Positions 26,387-36,068 are shown, counted from the first letter of the stretch. The stretch: DNA of 64,000 bases from Gallionella sp. (GCA_023259035.1 JAHFRA010000010.1:27489-91488), one strand, 5' to 3'. Program-made: numbers and translations. The notes: generated by a model from the letters alone, not told the origin.

Positions 26387-27217
26387 ATGAGCAAACCGCT
26401 TTTCAGTTTTGAATTTTATCCACCGCAAACTCCGGAAGGCGCGGAAAAACTTGCTGCCGTACGCACACAATTGGCGGAACTCCACCCGGAATTCTTCTCC
26501 GTCACCTTCGGCGCGGGAGGTTCCACCCAGGAGCGCACCCTGGAAACCATTCGGCAGATCAAAACCGAAGGCCACAATGCCGCGCCGCATCTGTCGTGCG
26601 TCGGCTCGACGCGCGACAACATCCGCGCCCTCCTGCTCACCTACAAGGATATGGGCATCAAACGTATCGTGGCGCTGCGCGGCGATCTGCCCTCCGGCAT
26701 GGCCAGCATCGGCGAATTCCAGTATGCCAACGAACTGGTGTCGTTCATCCGCGCGCAAACCGGCATGCACTTCCACATCGAAGTGGCGGCCTACCCGGAA
26801 TTTCACCCGCAAGCCAAATCGGCGCGCGACGACATGCTCAACTTCAAGCGCAAGGTTGCCGCCGGAGCGGATTCGGCCATCACCCAGTACTTCTACAACG
26901 CCGACAGTTATTTTTATTTCGTCGATAAATGCCGCAAGCTGGGCATCACCGCTCCCATCGTGCCGGGCATCATGCCGATCGTGAAATTCGCGCAACTGGC
27001 GCGCTTCTCCGACACTTGCGGCGCGGAAATCCCGCGCTGGATACGCCGCACGCTGGAAAGCTTCGGCGACGACAGCGAATCGATACAGGAGTTCGGGCAG
27101 GATGTGGTCACGGCGCTATGCGAACGCCTGCTCGCCGGTGGCGCACCCGGCCTGCATTTCTACACGCTGAACCAGGCAGCGCCTTCGCTGGCGATTTGTC
27201 GGCGGCTTGGGCTTTGA
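26387..27217 (+). CDS. metF: 5,10-methylenetetrahydrofolate reductase
   Basis: The 276-residue protein begins FSFEFYPPQTPEG and carries the FAD/folate-site motifs SVTFGAGGSTQ, PHLSCVGSTRDNI and RIVALRGDLP, ending in LHFYTLNQ. It makes 5-methyl-THF for methionine synthesis. GAGGATG precedes the start. It forms an operon with ahcY and the holin-like gene. No full-length MetE or MetH is seen in the window. Confidence 0.97.
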   Translation: MSKPLFSFEFYPPQTPEGAEKLAAVRTQLAELHPEFFSVTFGAGGSTQERTLETIRQIKTEGHNAAPHLSCVGSTRDNIRALLLTYKDMGIKRIVALRGDLPSGMASIGEFQYANELVSFIRAQTGMHFHIEVAAYPEFHPQAKSARDDMLNFKRKVAAGADSAITQYFYNADSYFYFVDKCRKLGITAPIVPGIMPIVKFAQLARFSDTCGAEIPRWIRRTLESFGDDSESIQEFGQDVVTALCERLLAGGAPGLHFYTLNQAAPSLAICRRLGL

Positions 27218-27251
27218 TGCACCTGAAAGTTTTTACGCTTTTCACGTTTGT

Positions 27252-27290
27252 CCCCTCTCACGCAAGCGGGAGAGGGTTAGGGAGAGGGCG
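27252..27290 (+). repeat. REP-like palindromic repeat
   Basis: CCCTCTC-ACGCAAGCG-GGAGAGGG is a hairpin, followed by TTAGGGAGAGGGCG. The same layout, in the opposite orientation, occurs at 57437-57487 inside murU. The GGGAGAGGG end of this copy sits where the trhP ribosome site should be. Confidence 0.75.
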
Positions 27291-27293
27291 CGC

Positions 27294-28634
27294 ATGATGA
27301 AATCTCCCGAACTACTGCTACCCGCCGGAACGCTGGAAAAAATGCGCAGCGCCTACGCCTTCGGTGCGGACGCGGTGTATGCCGGGCAGCCGCGCTACAG
27401 CTTGCGCGCGCGCAACAACGAATTCCAGCTTGACGAACTGCGCACCGGCATTCAGGAAGCGCATGCGCTCGGCAAGAAATTGTTCGTTGCCAGCAACCTG
27501 ATGCCGCACAACGCCAAGGTGAAAACCTACATGGCGGACATGGAACCGGTCATCGTGATGCAGCCAGATGCGCTGATCATGGCCGACCCCGGCCTGATCG
27601 CAATGGTGCGCGAACGCTGGCCGGAGATGCAGATTCATCTGTCGGTGCAGGCCAACACGGTAAATTACGCGGCGGTGAAATTCTGGCAATCGCTCGGCCT
27701 GACGCGCGTCATCCTGTCGCGCGAACTGTCGCTGGACGAGATCGAGGAAATCCGCCAGCAGTGCCCGGACATCGAGATCGAAGTATTCATCCACGGCGCG
27801 CTGTGCATGGCCTATTCCGGGCGCTGCCTGCTGTCCGGCTACTTCAACCACCGCGACGCCAACCAGGGTACCTGCACCAACTCCTGCCGCTGGGATTACA
27901 AGGTGGACAGCGCGATTGAAGACGGTACCGGTGACATTCAAAAAATTGACTTTGACTTCGACAAGGCGTTAAGCGAAAGCGCACTATCATCCTGCGGCAG
28001 CCAGCCGCGCCACCCGCTCGCCGACCGTGCCTACCTGATCTCGCGTCCCGACCATCCAGAGGAACTGATGCCGGTACTGGAAGACGAGCACGGCACCTAC
28101 ATCATGAATTCCAAGGATCTGCGCGCGGTGGAGCATGTCGAGCAACTGGTGAAAATCGGCGTAGATTCGCTGAAAGTCGAAGGCCGCACCAAATCCATCT
28201 ACTACGTCGCGCGCACCGCACAGGTGTATCGCCAGGCCATTGACGATGCGGTGGCGGGCAGACCGTTCAATTACGCGCTGCTCGGCGCGCTGGATGCGCT
28301 GGCAAGCCGTGGCTACACCGATGGCTTCCTCGAACGCCACCACACCCACGAACAGCAAAACTACATGCAAGGCCACTCCGAAAGCACCCGCCAGCAATAC
28401 GTCGGCGACATCGTCAGCTGCGCCAACGGCATGGCCGAGATCGACGTAAAGAATAAATTCCAGGTCGGTGACCGACTGGAAATTATCCATCCCTCTGGCA
28501 ATCACATCATCGTGTTGAACGAGATGCGCAACCTCAAAGGCGAGCCTGTCACCACCGCGCCAGGCAGCGGACATCGCGTGCAGATACCGTTGCAGGGTGC
28601 GTTGGCGAAGGGGATGATTGCGCGGTTTATCTAA
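27294..28634 (+). CDS. trhP: tRNA U34 hydroxylation protein TrhP (U32 peptidase-like, YegQ)
   Basis: The 446-residue protein begins PELLLPAGTLEKMRSAYAFG and has the U32 signature EVFIHGALCMAYSGRCLLSG with the clustered cysteines continuing in GTCTNSCRWDY, which bind an iron-sulfur cluster. YegQ/TrhP hydroxylates uridine 34 in several tRNAs. ATG 27294 and ATG 27297 are both possible; the ribosome site GGGAGAG is provided by the REP-like repeat upstream. Confidence 0.93.
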   Translation: MMKSPELLLPAGTLEKMRSAYAFGADAVYAGQPRYSLRARNNEFQLDELRTGIQEAHALGKKLFVASNLMPHNAKVKTYMADMEPVIVMQPDALIMADPGLIAMVRERWPEMQIHLSVQANTVNYAAVKFWQSLGLTRVILSRELSLDEIEEIRQQCPDIEIEVFIHGALCMAYSGRCLLSGYFNHRDANQGTCTNSCRWDYKVDSAIEDGTGDIQKIDFDFDKALSESALSSCGSQPRHPLADRAYLISRPDHPEELMPVLEDEHGTYIMNSKDLRAVEHVEQLVKIGVDSLKVEGRTKSIYYVARTAQVYRQAIDDAVAGRPFNYALLGALDALASRGYTDGFLERHHTHEQQNYMQGHSESTRQQYVGDIVSCANGMAEIDVKNKFQVGDRLEIIHPSGNHIIVLNEMRNLKGEPVTTAPGSGHRVQIPLQGALAKGMIARFI

Positions 28635-28644
28635 CAAGCAACTA

Positions 28645-29307
28645 ATGCGCTACGAACTCGAACCTCATCATCGAAATGTGTCTGATCAAGAATTGATCAA
28701 TGACCTCGCACGAGTTGCAAGTGACACCAATGCATCCGCGGTAACCATAGACACATACAACGAAAAGGGGCGATTCCACGCAACGACACTTACTCGTCGC
28801 TTCGGCTCTTGGTTCAAAGCGTTAGAACTTGCTGGCTTAAAGAAAACTAGAAACCTCAACATTTCAAATGAAATGCTGTTTCAAAATCTTGTCGAGGTCT
28901 GGACGAAACTAGGGCATCAGCCCAAATACAGTGATCTTTCAAAAGATGTTTCACTTTATTCATCTGGCACCTACGAAAAACGCTTTGGCACTTGGCGAAA
29001 AGCACTAGAAGCTTTTGTATCGTGGGCTAATGAAGGCGTTTCGCCGCCAACAAGTCAGACAGTTCCTTCAGGAGTAATCGGACGAAAAACCCTTCGTACT
29101 GTGAACTGGCGTCAGCGGGCTATTGTGTTGATGCGTGATGGAGCTAAATGTCAATTGTGTGGTGTCACACCCCAATCGGGTGCAAGACTCCATATTGACC
29201 ACGTCATACCTTGGAGCAAAGGCGGTGAGACAGTGCTCGAAAATCTTCGGGTCTTGTGTGAACAATGCAACATTGGTAGATCGAATGTAAGTGAAGACGA
29301 TATCTAA
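28645..29307 (+). CDS. HNH endonuclease with two homing-associated repeats
   Basis: The 220-residue protein has two tandem helical repeats, about 13-64 (ending RRFGSWFKALELAG) and 73-124 (ending KRFGTWRKALEAF). These are the homing-endonuclease-associated repeat thought to bind DNA. An HNH domain follows: C169-x2-C172, HIDHVIPW (H183, D185, H186), then LENLRVLCEQCN with C205 and C208. All HNH and zinc residues are kept. The gene is visibly more AT-rich than its neighbours, lacks a good ribosome site and splits two housekeeping genes, all signs of lateral arrival. Confidence 0.85.
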   Translation: MRYELEPHHRNVSDQELINDLARVASDTNASAVTIDTYNEKGRFHATTLTRRFGSWFKALELAGLKKTRNLNISNEMLFQNLVEVWTKLGHQPKYSDLSKDVSLYSSGTYEKRFGTWRKALEAFVSWANEGVSPPTSQTVPSGVIGRKTLRTVNWRQRAIVLMRDGAKCQLCGVTPQSGARLHIDHVIPWSKGGETVLENLRVLCEQCNIGRSNVSEDDI

Positions 29308-29324
29308 TTTCAACGAGTGACCTA

Positions 29325-29768
29325 ATGATTTTTTCCACCCTCTCCCAATCCGACCGCTACGCCGCGCTGCATCCGCTGTTCCCGCGCGTGTTCGAATTCA
29401 TCCGCAACACCGATCTGCTGGCGCTCGCGCCGGGGCGCTACCCCATCGTCGGCGAGCAGTTGTTCGTCATCGTGGAAAATGTTGAGGGGCGCACGCGCGA
29501 GGCGGCGAAGCTGGAATGCCACCGGCGTTACATCGACATCCAACTGGTGCTGGAAGGCACGGACGAGATGGGCTGGAAAGCGCTGGTGGATTGCGCGCAG
29601 CCGGTGAGCGATTACAAAGAAGATATACAGTTTTTTCACGATGCTCCGGCAACGTGGATCGCCGTGCCGCCCGGCGCGTTCTGCATCTTTTTCCCGGAGG
29701 ATGCGCATGCGCCGCTGGTTGCGACCGGCAACATACGCAAGGCAATTTTCAAGGTGGCGGTAGAGTGA
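29325..29768 (+). CDS. YhcH/YjgK/YiaL-family protein
   Basis: The 147-residue, mostly beta protein matches the YhcH/YjgK (DUF386) cupin family: GRYPIVGEQLFVIVENVEGR, CHRRYIDIQLVLEG, and FFPEDAHAPLVA near the metal site. Family members bind a divalent metal and some act in sialic-acid or sugar metabolism; the substrate here is unknown. The start follows the HNH gene by 17 bp. Confidence 0.88.
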   Translation: MIFSTLSQSDRYAALHPLFPRVFEFIRNTDLLALAPGRYPIVGEQLFVIVENVEGRTREAAKLECHRRYIDIQLVLEGTDEMGWKALVDCAQPVSDYKEDIQFFHDAPATWIAVPPGAFCIFFPEDAHAPLVATGNIRKAIFKVAVE

Positions 29769-29769
29769 C

Positions 29770-29820
29770 GTAGGGTGCATTCCATGCACCAATGGCAATG
29801 GTGCATGGAATGCACCCTAC
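29770..29820. repeat. Perfect GTAG-ended palindrome (copy A)
   Basis: Two exact 22-bp arms (29770-29791 and 29799-29820) with a seven-base loop begin GTAGGGTGCATTCC and end in the complement. It lies between convergent genes and could end transcription from both sides. Related ends occur at 35720-35796 and 38502-38557. Confidence 0.9.
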
Positions 29821-29845
29821 AAAATCTGATCGACCCGCCAACCAA

Positions 29846-30838
29846 TCAGCAAGCCGTCTCGTCGTCGAACGCTACGTCGCCTTCCGCCACCTTGTCGCCA
29901 ATCTGAAGGTTTTTGAAATCGAACAGACTGCTGTCCAGCAGGTGTGACGGTTTGATGTTTTGCATCGCGGTGAAAATGGTCTGGCTGCGCCCCGGATATT
30001 CCAGCTCCCATGCGGCGAGCATTTTCTTGACGTTCTTGCGCTGCATGTTTTCCTGCGAGCCACACAGGTTGCATGGGATGAGCGGGAACTCCATGCCGCG
30101 CGCATAGCGGGCGATGTCCTTTTCCATTGCATAAGCCAGCGGTCGAATCACGATGTGGTCGCCCTTGTCGGTGACCAGCTTGGGCGGCATCGCCTTGAGT
30201 TTGCCGCCGAAAAACATATTCAGGAACAGCGTCTCGATCATGTCGTCGCGGTGATGCCCCAGCGCGATTTTGTTGGCGCCGAGCTCGTGCGCGACGCGGT
30301 AGATGATGCCGCGCCGCAGCCGCGAGCACAGCGAGCAGGTGGTCTTGCCCTCGGGAATTTTTTCCTTGACGATGGAATAGGTGTCCTGGTTCTCGATGTG
30401 ATGTTCGATGCCGAGCGACTTCAGGTAATTCGGCAGCACTTCGGCGGGAAAGCCCGGCTGCTTCTGGTCGAGATTCATTGCGACGATGCGGAAATCAATC
30501 GGTGCGCGCTTGCGCAGGGTGAGCAGGACATCGAGCAAGGTATAGGAATCCTTGCCGCCGGACAGGCATACCATCACGCTGTCGCCCTCCTCGATCATGT
30601 TGAAATCGGCGATGGCTTTGCCGACCTGATGCTCGATCCGTCCCTTGAGGCGGTTGAAGTTAGTCGAGTGGCGCTCGAAATGAACCGCATGAGTGCCTGC
30701 GGCGGCGCATTGCTGCGTTGCGGGGTGCTCGCTCGGTCGCCTATCCACATGATATGTCTCGGTCGCTGCGCGCCCCGCGCCTTGCACTACATCCGCCTCG
30801 CCGACTCCTGCGGTCATTTCTTTTACAATCTCGTTCAT
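29846..30838 (-). CDS. ttcA: tRNA 2-thiocytidine(32) synthetase
   Basis: The 330-residue protein has the PP-loop [15 protein letters not shown] and two CxxC motifs, TTCSLCSR and PCNLCGSQ, that hold the iron-sulfur cluster. TtcA adds sulfur to cytidine 32 of some tRNAs. Residues 1-57 form an extension longer than in the E. coli protein and of low complexity; a later start is possible but no better ribosome site was found. It is 12 bp downstream of the pteridine reductase gene. Confidence 0.95.
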   Translation of the reverse strand: MNEIVKEMTAGVGEADVVQGAGRAATETYHVDRRPSEHPATQQCAAAGTHAVHFERHSTNFNRLKGRIEHQVGKAIADFNMIEEGDSVMVCLSGGKDSYTLLDVLLTLRKRAPIDFRIVAMNLDQKQPGFPAEVLPNYLKSLGIEHHIENQDTYSIVKEKIPEGKTTCSLCSRLRRGIIYRVAHELGANKIALGHHRDDMIETLFLNMFFGGKLKAMPPKLVTDKGDHIVIRPLAYAMEKDIARYARGMEFPLIPCNLCGSQENMQRKNVKKMLAAWELEYPGRSQTIFTAMQNIKPSHLLDSSLFDFKNLQIGDKVAEGDVAFDDETAC

Positions 30839-30850
30839 AAGAATTCCAGG

Positions 30851-31591
30851 TTAAATATTGACACTTCTGCCGCCATCGACGGCGATGATCTGTCCGGTGA
30901 CATAGGGCGCGTCCTGAATCAGGAAAGCCACGGTTTTGGCGATATCGTCCGGCTCGCCTTCGCGCTTGAGCAGGGTGTGCGCGACGATTTTGCGGCGCTG
31001 CTCCTCGTCCACCCACGCCGCGTTTTCCGGCCACATGATGACGCCCGGCGCGACGGCGTTGACGCGCACCTGCGGCGCCATCTCCTGCGCCAGCGCGCGG
31101 GTCAGCGCGACCAATCCGGCCTTGGCGACGCTGTACAGCAAATGGCCGTGCATCGGACGTTCTGCATGGATATCCGCGATGTTCACGATGCAGCCATGAT
31201 GACGACGCAGCTCGTCCGCTGCCGCCTGCGCGAGAAACAGCGGCGCGCGCAAGTTGGTACCGAGCAGGTCGTGCCACTGCTGCTCATCCACTTCTGTCAG
31301 CGGCGTGGCGTAAAAACTCGACGCGTTGTTGACCAGCGCATCCAGCCGCCCGAATTTCCCGATAACCCCGTGCACCAGTTGCGGCAACGCGTTCAGGTCG
31401 AGCAGGTCGGACTGGAACACGGCGGCGCTTTCCGGGCGCAACGCATTCAGCTCGTCGCGCAACGCCAGCGCCTCCGGCGCGGAGCTGCGGTAATGCACGG
31501 CGAGTGAAGCGCCAGCCGCATGCAGGCGGCGACAGATCGCCGCACCTACCCGCTTCGCGCCACCGGTCACCAATACCACTTTGCCTTGCAT
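30851..31591 (-). CDS. Pteridine reductase (FolM-like short-chain dehydrogenase)
   Basis: The 246-residue short-chain dehydrogenase has VTGGAKRVGAAICRRLH (NADPH site), NNASSFY, IVNIADIHAE and the active-site Y-x3-K in LLYSVAKAGL. The pattern TGGAKRVG and the RSS-type basic segment after beta-2 (VHYRSSAPEA) fit pteridine or dihydromonapterin reductases. The ATG at 31591 follows GGAGAG; the frame upstream to 31696 is non-conserved. It probably forms an operon with ttcA. Confidence 0.87.
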   Translation of the reverse strand: MQGKVVLVTGGAKRVGAAICRRLHAAGASLAVHYRSSAPEALALRDELNALRPESAAVFQSDLLDLNALPQLVHGVIGKFGRLDALVNNASSFYATPLTEVDEQQWHDLLGTNLRAPLFLAQAAADELRRHHGCIVNIADIHAERPMHGHLLYSVAKAGLVALTRALAQEMAPQVRVNAVAPGVIMWPENAAWVDEEQRRKIVAHTLLKREGEPDDIAKTVAFLIQDAPYVTGQIIAVDGGRSVNI

Positions 31592-31783
31592 AGCACTCTC
31601 CACTACACTCTCCATTTTTCCATGCATAGCGATCAGAAATCGTAGCGAGCGGCATCGTGGTGGGAGAGGCCGGAGCGCAGCGCCCGGAGCATACACGGCA
31701 GTATGTGAGGAGCGCGAGCACCGCCCGACCCCGCCCTGGCGTCGCGCAGTAGATTTATGCCGCTATGCGAATTATACCCGACC

Positions 31784-32941
31784 ATGCCGACAACCTTGCC
31801 ACCCCCCAGCCCGGAAGCCACACAACACAGCGCCAAATTATGCGAACTCATCCGCCGTGACATCGCGGAACACGGCGGCTGGATCCCATTTGCGCGCTAC
31901 ATGGAGCTGGCGCTGTACGCGCCGGGGCTGGGTTATTACACCGCAGGGGCGCACAAGTTCGGCGCGGCGGGCGACTTCGTCACCGCGCCGGAACTATCGC
32001 CATTGTTCGGCCGCACCCTGGCGCGGCAGGCGGCGGAAATCATGGCCTCCAGCGCAGCGTGTATCCTGGAACTGGGCGCGGGCAGCGGCAAGCTGGCGGC
32101 GGACATGCTCGGCGAACTGGAACGCCTCGGCAGTCTGCCGGACAGCTACGCGATCCTTGAGGTGAGCGCCGACTTGCGCGCGCGCCAACAAACTCACCTG
32201 CGCGAAAAACTGCCGCATCTGCTGGAACGCGTGCATTGGCTGGATGCGCTGCCGCAAAAATTCTCCGGTGCAATCGTCGCCAACGAAGTATTCGACGCAT
32301 TGCCGGTGCATCTGGTGCATTGGCGCGACAGCGCGCTGACCGAACGCGGTGTGGCCTTAAACGGCAACGACTTTATCTGGCAAGAGCGCACTATCGGCGA
32401 TGCCACCCTACTAAGTGCAGCGCAGCAGCTAAACATGCCGGACGATTATGTCAGCGAAATCTGCCTCGCCGCGCGCGGCCTGGTCAACAGCCTGGCAGGC
32501 TGCCTGGAGCAAGGCGTGCTGCTGTTTATCGACTACGGTTTCGGCGTGCGCGAGTTCTACCATCCACAGCGCAGCAGCGGCACGCTGATGTGCCACTACC
32601 GCCACCATGCGCACGACGATCCGTTTTATCTGCCCGGTTTGCAGGACATCACCGCGCATGTGAATTTCACCGACATCGCGGAATGCGGTATCGACGCGGG
32701 GTTGGAACTGCTCGGCTATACCTCGCAGGCATTCTTTCTAATTAACTGCGGCATCACCGAATTGCTGCAAAACACTTCACCGGAAAACCCGCGCGACTAT
32801 CTGCCGCTTTCCGCACAATTGCAGAAACTCACCAGCCCGGCGGAAATGGGTGAGCTGTTCAAGGTGATCGCGCTAGGCAAGGAAATGACGTGTCCGTTGT
32901 GCGGGTTTGCCAGTGGCGACCTGACTCGCTCACTGTGTTGA
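31784..32941 (+). CDS. SAM-dependent methyltransferase, MidA/NDUFAF7 family
   Basis: A 385-residue protein with FARYMELALYAPGLGYYTAG, GDFVTAPELSPLFG and the SAM-binding ILELGAGSGKLAADML, then ANEVFDALPV and FIDYGFG. This layout is the MidA family; the mitochondrial member methylates a complex I subunit, while bacterial targets are unknown. ATG 31784 fits the conserved start; ATG 31757 is upstream of a likely -10 (ATTATAC). It is divergent from the pteridine reductase gene. Confidence 0.85.
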   Translation: MPTTLPPPSPEATQHSAKLCELIRRDIAEHGGWIPFARYMELALYAPGLGYYTAGAHKFGAAGDFVTAPELSPLFGRTLARQAAEIMASSAACILELGAGSGKLAADMLGELERLGSLPDSYAILEVSADLRARQQTHLREKLPHLLERVHWLDALPQKFSGAIVANEVFDALPVHLVHWRDSALTERGVALNGNDFIWQERTIGDATLLSAAQQLNMPDDYVSEICLAARGLVNSLAGCLEQGVLLFIDYGFGVREFYHPQRSSGTLMCHYRHHAHDDPFYLPGLQDITAHVNFTDIAECGIDAGLELLGYTSQAFFLINCGITELLQNTSPENPRDYLPLSAQLQKLTSPAEMGELFKVIALGKEMTCPLCGFASGDLTRSLC

Positions 32942-33014
32942 GTTGGAAATTGTGAAGAGCGATTTCTTGAGCCCTGAAAGTAGCACCAAGCGGGCAACGA
33001 GTACTGCGCAATAT

Positions 33015-34031
33015 TTATTGCAGCCCTTTTACTGAAGGTTCAAGCAAAAATTTGAATTTGCCGAGCAGCCAATTGATCAGCGGATTATTGTGGCGGTAAT
33101 AGACACTGGTCTCGATCTGCTCGCAGCCCATCAGGCGCTTGACCTGGTAGGACATTACGCCCAGCTCCAGCCGCGTGCAGCCTGCGCGCAGGCAGGCTTC
33201 CAATGCCCGCAAACACATCACGAAATACAGGAAATACGGACGGTTGCGCTGGTAGTCCATGCCCATGTACTTGAGGTTCGCCTTGTTGCCCACGGTGAGC
33301 ATCTGCAAAAAGCCGATCAGCCGTTCGCCTTCAAAATACAGATGAAACTTGCCTAGCCCGGCTATTTCCTTGAAATATCTGGGGGTAAGAGTTTCGAAAC
33401 GCATCGGAGCTTGCGTCAGCGTATTCAGATAAAGCTGGTAGACCTGTGCCAGTAGATGCTCGGACAGCGCGCTGTATTCCTCGACACGCAGAGAGCTGGC
33501 TGCTTGCAGCTTTTTGCGAAAATCCTTGCGCCGACGCCTGTCCAGCCCAGAGTAATAATCGCCGTGGATGTTCAAAACGCATACCGGCAGACCTCTGGCT
33601 TTGACAAACCCGTGCAAGGGCAAATTTTCAGCGAAGTCCTTGTATGCAACCAGTGAGGCTTTTTTTTGCAGAGTTGTATTGACCAACGCGAGGACGGCTT
33701 CGGATATTTCACCGTCGATCATGCCAAAATCCGAAGACGGATGCCCGACACAGGCAATCCTGAACTTCACCCAGGACAAACAATTTTTCAGCACTCCGTC
33801 CGGCAACATGGTGTTGACACAAAACTCGTGCAGAAAATACGGCACAACTGCCACGCGCTGGCCACCCCTGAATATTGCCAAGTAACGGCAGTCAAACTCG
33901 GCGATTCCAGCGGCTTGAAAAGCTTTGCAAAACGCTGCGCCTTCCGGTTCGCCCGCTAAAAAATCGTCCGGTGGCAGTGTCAGTTCTTCAACGCTCAAGC
34001 TGTCAGCTGCTACATAGGGATTCTCGATCAT
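33015..34031 (-). CDS. GNAT/FemAB-like acyltransferase
   Basis: The product is about 338 residues. It ends in a GNAT-type fold (FYLYFEGERLIGF-like segment FHLYFEGERLIGFLQML, then KYMGMDYQRNRPYFLYF and CTRLELGVMSYQVKRLMG). The layout is that of the FemAB-like/GNAT group found in envelope and exopolysaccharide loci. The substrate is unknown. The start is uncertain; GTG 34085 is an alternative. It is transcribed after the FAD-dependent protein gene. Confidence 0.7.
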   Translation of the reverse strand: MIENPYVAADSLSVEELTLPPDDFLAGEPEGAAFCKAFQAAGIAEFDCRYLAIFRGGQRVAVVPYFLHEFCVNTMLPDGVLKNCLSWVKFRIACVGHPSSDFGMIDGEISEAVLALVNTTLQKKASLVAYKDFAENLPLHGFVKARGLPVCVLNIHGDYYSGLDRRRRKDFRKKLQAASSLRVEEYSALSEHLLAQVYQLYLNTLTQAPMRFETLTPRYFKEIAGLGKFHLYFEGERLIGFLQMLTVGNKANLKYMGMDYQRNRPYFLYFVMCLRALEACLRAGCTRLELGVMSYQVKRLMGCEQIETSVYYRHNNPLINWLLGKFKFLLEPSVKGLQ

Positions 34032-34092
34032 GTTTTGCCGGGGGAATTTGATCAGTTTAGTTGGGTGACGCTCAGGAGAAATCACAGAAAAA

Positions 34093-35697
34093 TCATTGGC
34101 GCATCATGCTTAACGCCACCGCTTCGGCAACCCGGATGCCATCCACCGCCGCAGAAAGAATCCCGCCCGCATAGCCCGCGCCTTCTCCGGCAGGATACAA
34201 ACCTTGGGTGTTGATGCTTTGCAAATCTTCGCCATTGCGCTTGATGCGGATTGGCGACGAAGTACGCGTTTCCACGCCGGTCAGCACTGCGTCCGCGAGG
34301 TCGAATCCTTTGATCTGCTTGGCGAACGCGGGCAACGCCTCGCGTATCGCGGCAATAGCATATTCCGGTAAAGCGGTGCCGAGATCGCACAGATGCACGC
34401 CCGGGGTGTAGGAGGGCTGTACCGAGCCGAATCTGGTGGAAGGCTGACCCGCCAAAAAGTCGCCGACCAGTTGCCCGGGGGCATGATAATTACCGCCGCC
34501 CAGCTCAAAGGCGCGCGATTCCCAATGCCGTTGAAATTGCATACCAGCCAACGGATCGTCAGGATAGTCATCGGGTGAAATACCCACGACGATGCCGCTG
34601 TTGGCGTTGCGTTCGTTGCGCGAATACTGGCTCATGCCGTTGGTGACCACTCGCCCCGTTTCCGAGGTGGCGGCGACCACCGTGCCGCCGGGGCACATGC
34701 AGAAGCTGTACACCGGGCGCCCGTTGCGAGCGTGATGCACCAGCTTGTAATCCGCCGCGCCGAGCAACGGGTTGCCCGCGTTGTTGCCGTAGCGTGCGCG
34801 GTCGATCAGTGACTGCGGATGCTCGATGCGGAAACCGATCGAGAACGGCTTGGCCTCGATGAAGATGCCGCGCTTGTGCAGCATCTCGAAGGTATCGCGC
34901 GCGCTGTGCCCGACTGCCAGCACCAGATGGCTCGTGGCGATGCGTTCGCCGTCGGCGAGCACTACACCGCACACTTTGCCGTTCTCGATCGCGATGTCGT
35001 CCACGCGGCTCTGGAAGCGCATCTCGCCGCCCAGTGACTGGATCGTCTCGCGCATTTTCTCCACCATGCCGACCAGGCGGAACGTGCCGATGTGCGGCTT
35101 GCTGGCGTACAAAATTTCTTCCGGCGCGCCCGCCTTGACGAATTCCTCCAGTACTTTTCTGCCCAAATGTTTGGGGTCTTTGATCTGGCTGTGCAGCTTG
35201 CCGTCGGAGAATGTGCCTGCGCCGCCCTCGCCGAACTGCACGTTCGATTCCGGGTTGAGCACGCCCTGCCGCCACAGGCCGAAGGTGTCCTTGGTTCTTT
35301 CGCGTACCGCTTTGCCGCGCTCCAGGATCAGCGGACAGAAACCCATCTGTGCGAGGATCAGTCCGGCGAACAGCCCGGCAGGCCCCATGCCGATCACTAT
35401 TGGTCGAGAGGCTATATTCTGCGGAGCCTGCGCGACAAAATGGTAACTGGTGTCCGGTGCAACAGTGACATGCTGATCGTTCTTGAATCGTTCCAGAATC
35501 GCCGCTTCATCGCGCACCGTCGCATCCAGCGTGTAGGTGAACTGGATGTTGCTCTTTTTGCGCGCATCCACGCCGCGCTTGAACACGACGTAGCCGATCA
35601 GCTCGTCGTCGGCAATGTTCAGACGCTTCATGATTGCGGCTTTGATTTCGCCTTCGGCATGAGCCAGCGGTAATTTGATTTCGGTTAGGCGCAGCAT
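34093..35697 (-). CDS. FAD-dependent dehydrogenase (YtfP/HI0933-like, large type)
   Basis: This 534-residue flavoprotein has VIGMGPAGLFAGLILAQMG as its FAD site, preceded by a 95-residue N-terminal domain (LRLTEIKLPLAHAEGEIKAA and KRGVDARKKSNIQFTY) and followed by GEGGAGTFSDGKLHSQIKD and YPAGEGAGYAGGI. These mark the conserved family annotated as NAD(FAD)-utilising dehydrogenases, whose reaction is not settled. ATG 35697 begins the conserved N-terminus; the frame upstream to 35736 runs into a palindromic repeat. Confidence 0.85.
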   Translation of the reverse strand: MLRLTEIKLPLAHAEGEIKAAIMKRLNIADDELIGYVVFKRGVDARKKSNIQFTYTLDATVRDEAAILERFKNDQHVTVAPDTSYHFVAQAPQNIASRPIVIGMGPAGLFAGLILAQMGFCPLILERGKAVRERTKDTFGLWRQGVLNPESNVQFGEGGAGTFSDGKLHSQIKDPKHLGRKVLEEFVKAGAPEEILYASKPHIGTFRLVGMVEKMRETIQSLGGEMRFQSRVDDIAIENGKVCGVVLADGERIATSHLVLAVGHSARDTFEMLHKRGIFIEAKPFSIGFRIEHPQSLIDRARYGNNAGNPLLGAADYKLVHHARNGRPVYSFCMCPGGTVVAATSETGRVVTNGMSQYSRNERNANSGIVVGISPDDYPDDPLAGMQFQRHWESRAFELGGGNYHAPGQLVGDFLAGQPSTRFGSVQPSYTPGVHLCDLGTALPEYAIAAIREALPAFAKQIKGFDLADAVLTGVETRTSSPIRIKRNGEDLQSINTQGLYPAGEGAGYAGGILSAAVDGIRVAEAVALSMMRQ

Positions 35698-35719
35698 AAA
35701 TTTTTTGTAGGGGGCAATT

Positions 35720-35796
35720 GTAGGGTGGGCAGGCATGGGGGTTCGCTGCCCATGCGGTTTTGGATCCGCGTGGGCACGGTTTTGTGCCCACCCTAC
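35720..35796. repeat. GTAG-ended palindromic repeat (copy B)
   Basis: GTAGGGTGGGCA (35720-35731) pairs with TGCCCACCCTAC (35785-35796), with further smaller complementary blocks (GGCATGGG, CCCATGC) between them. It lies upstream of the FAD gene and provides the stop codon of the small gene at 35793. Confidence 0.85.
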
Positions 35797-36068
35797 TTGG
35801 CTGCTTGCTCGTCCGCGTATTCCTTTATTTTCTGGCGAAGATTAACGTCTTCTACCCAATGAGCACCATTTTCCAGAAATTCATCATTCAATACTTCACA
35901 GTGGTCCATTGGGTATGCAAACGCTGCCTTCTGCGAATGCACGTTTGGCTCTACGAATTCAGAAATATCGTATTCAATAGCTGCGCGCCCCTCTTGGGAG
36001 TCGCGATACAAGTTCCATAAAAAGTGATTGAATACCATAAGCTCGGCTCGACACTCCACCAAATCCAT
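35793..36068 (-). CDS. Hypothetical 91-residue protein
   Basis: An acidic, soluble frame (HFLWNLYRDSQEGRAAIEYD, ending KIKEYADEQAAK) with no family I recognise. No good ribosome site is seen at ATG 36068; ATG 36038 is an alternative. The TAG stop lies in the arm of palindrome copy B, so the original C-terminus may have been cut or replaced. It sits beside a toxin-antitoxin pair, fitting a small accessory patch. Confidence 0.45.
   Translation of the reverse strand: MDLVECRAELMVFNHFLWNLYRDSQEGRAAIEYDISEFVEPNVHSQKAAFAYPMDHCEVLNDEFLENGAHWVEDVNLRQKIKEYADEQAAK

Noticed and set aside
31650..31740. GC-rich patch before the MidA-like gene as a mobile element
   Set aside because: Only short imperfect repeats (GGAGCGCAGCGCC) are visible, with no terminal repeats or coding sequence.
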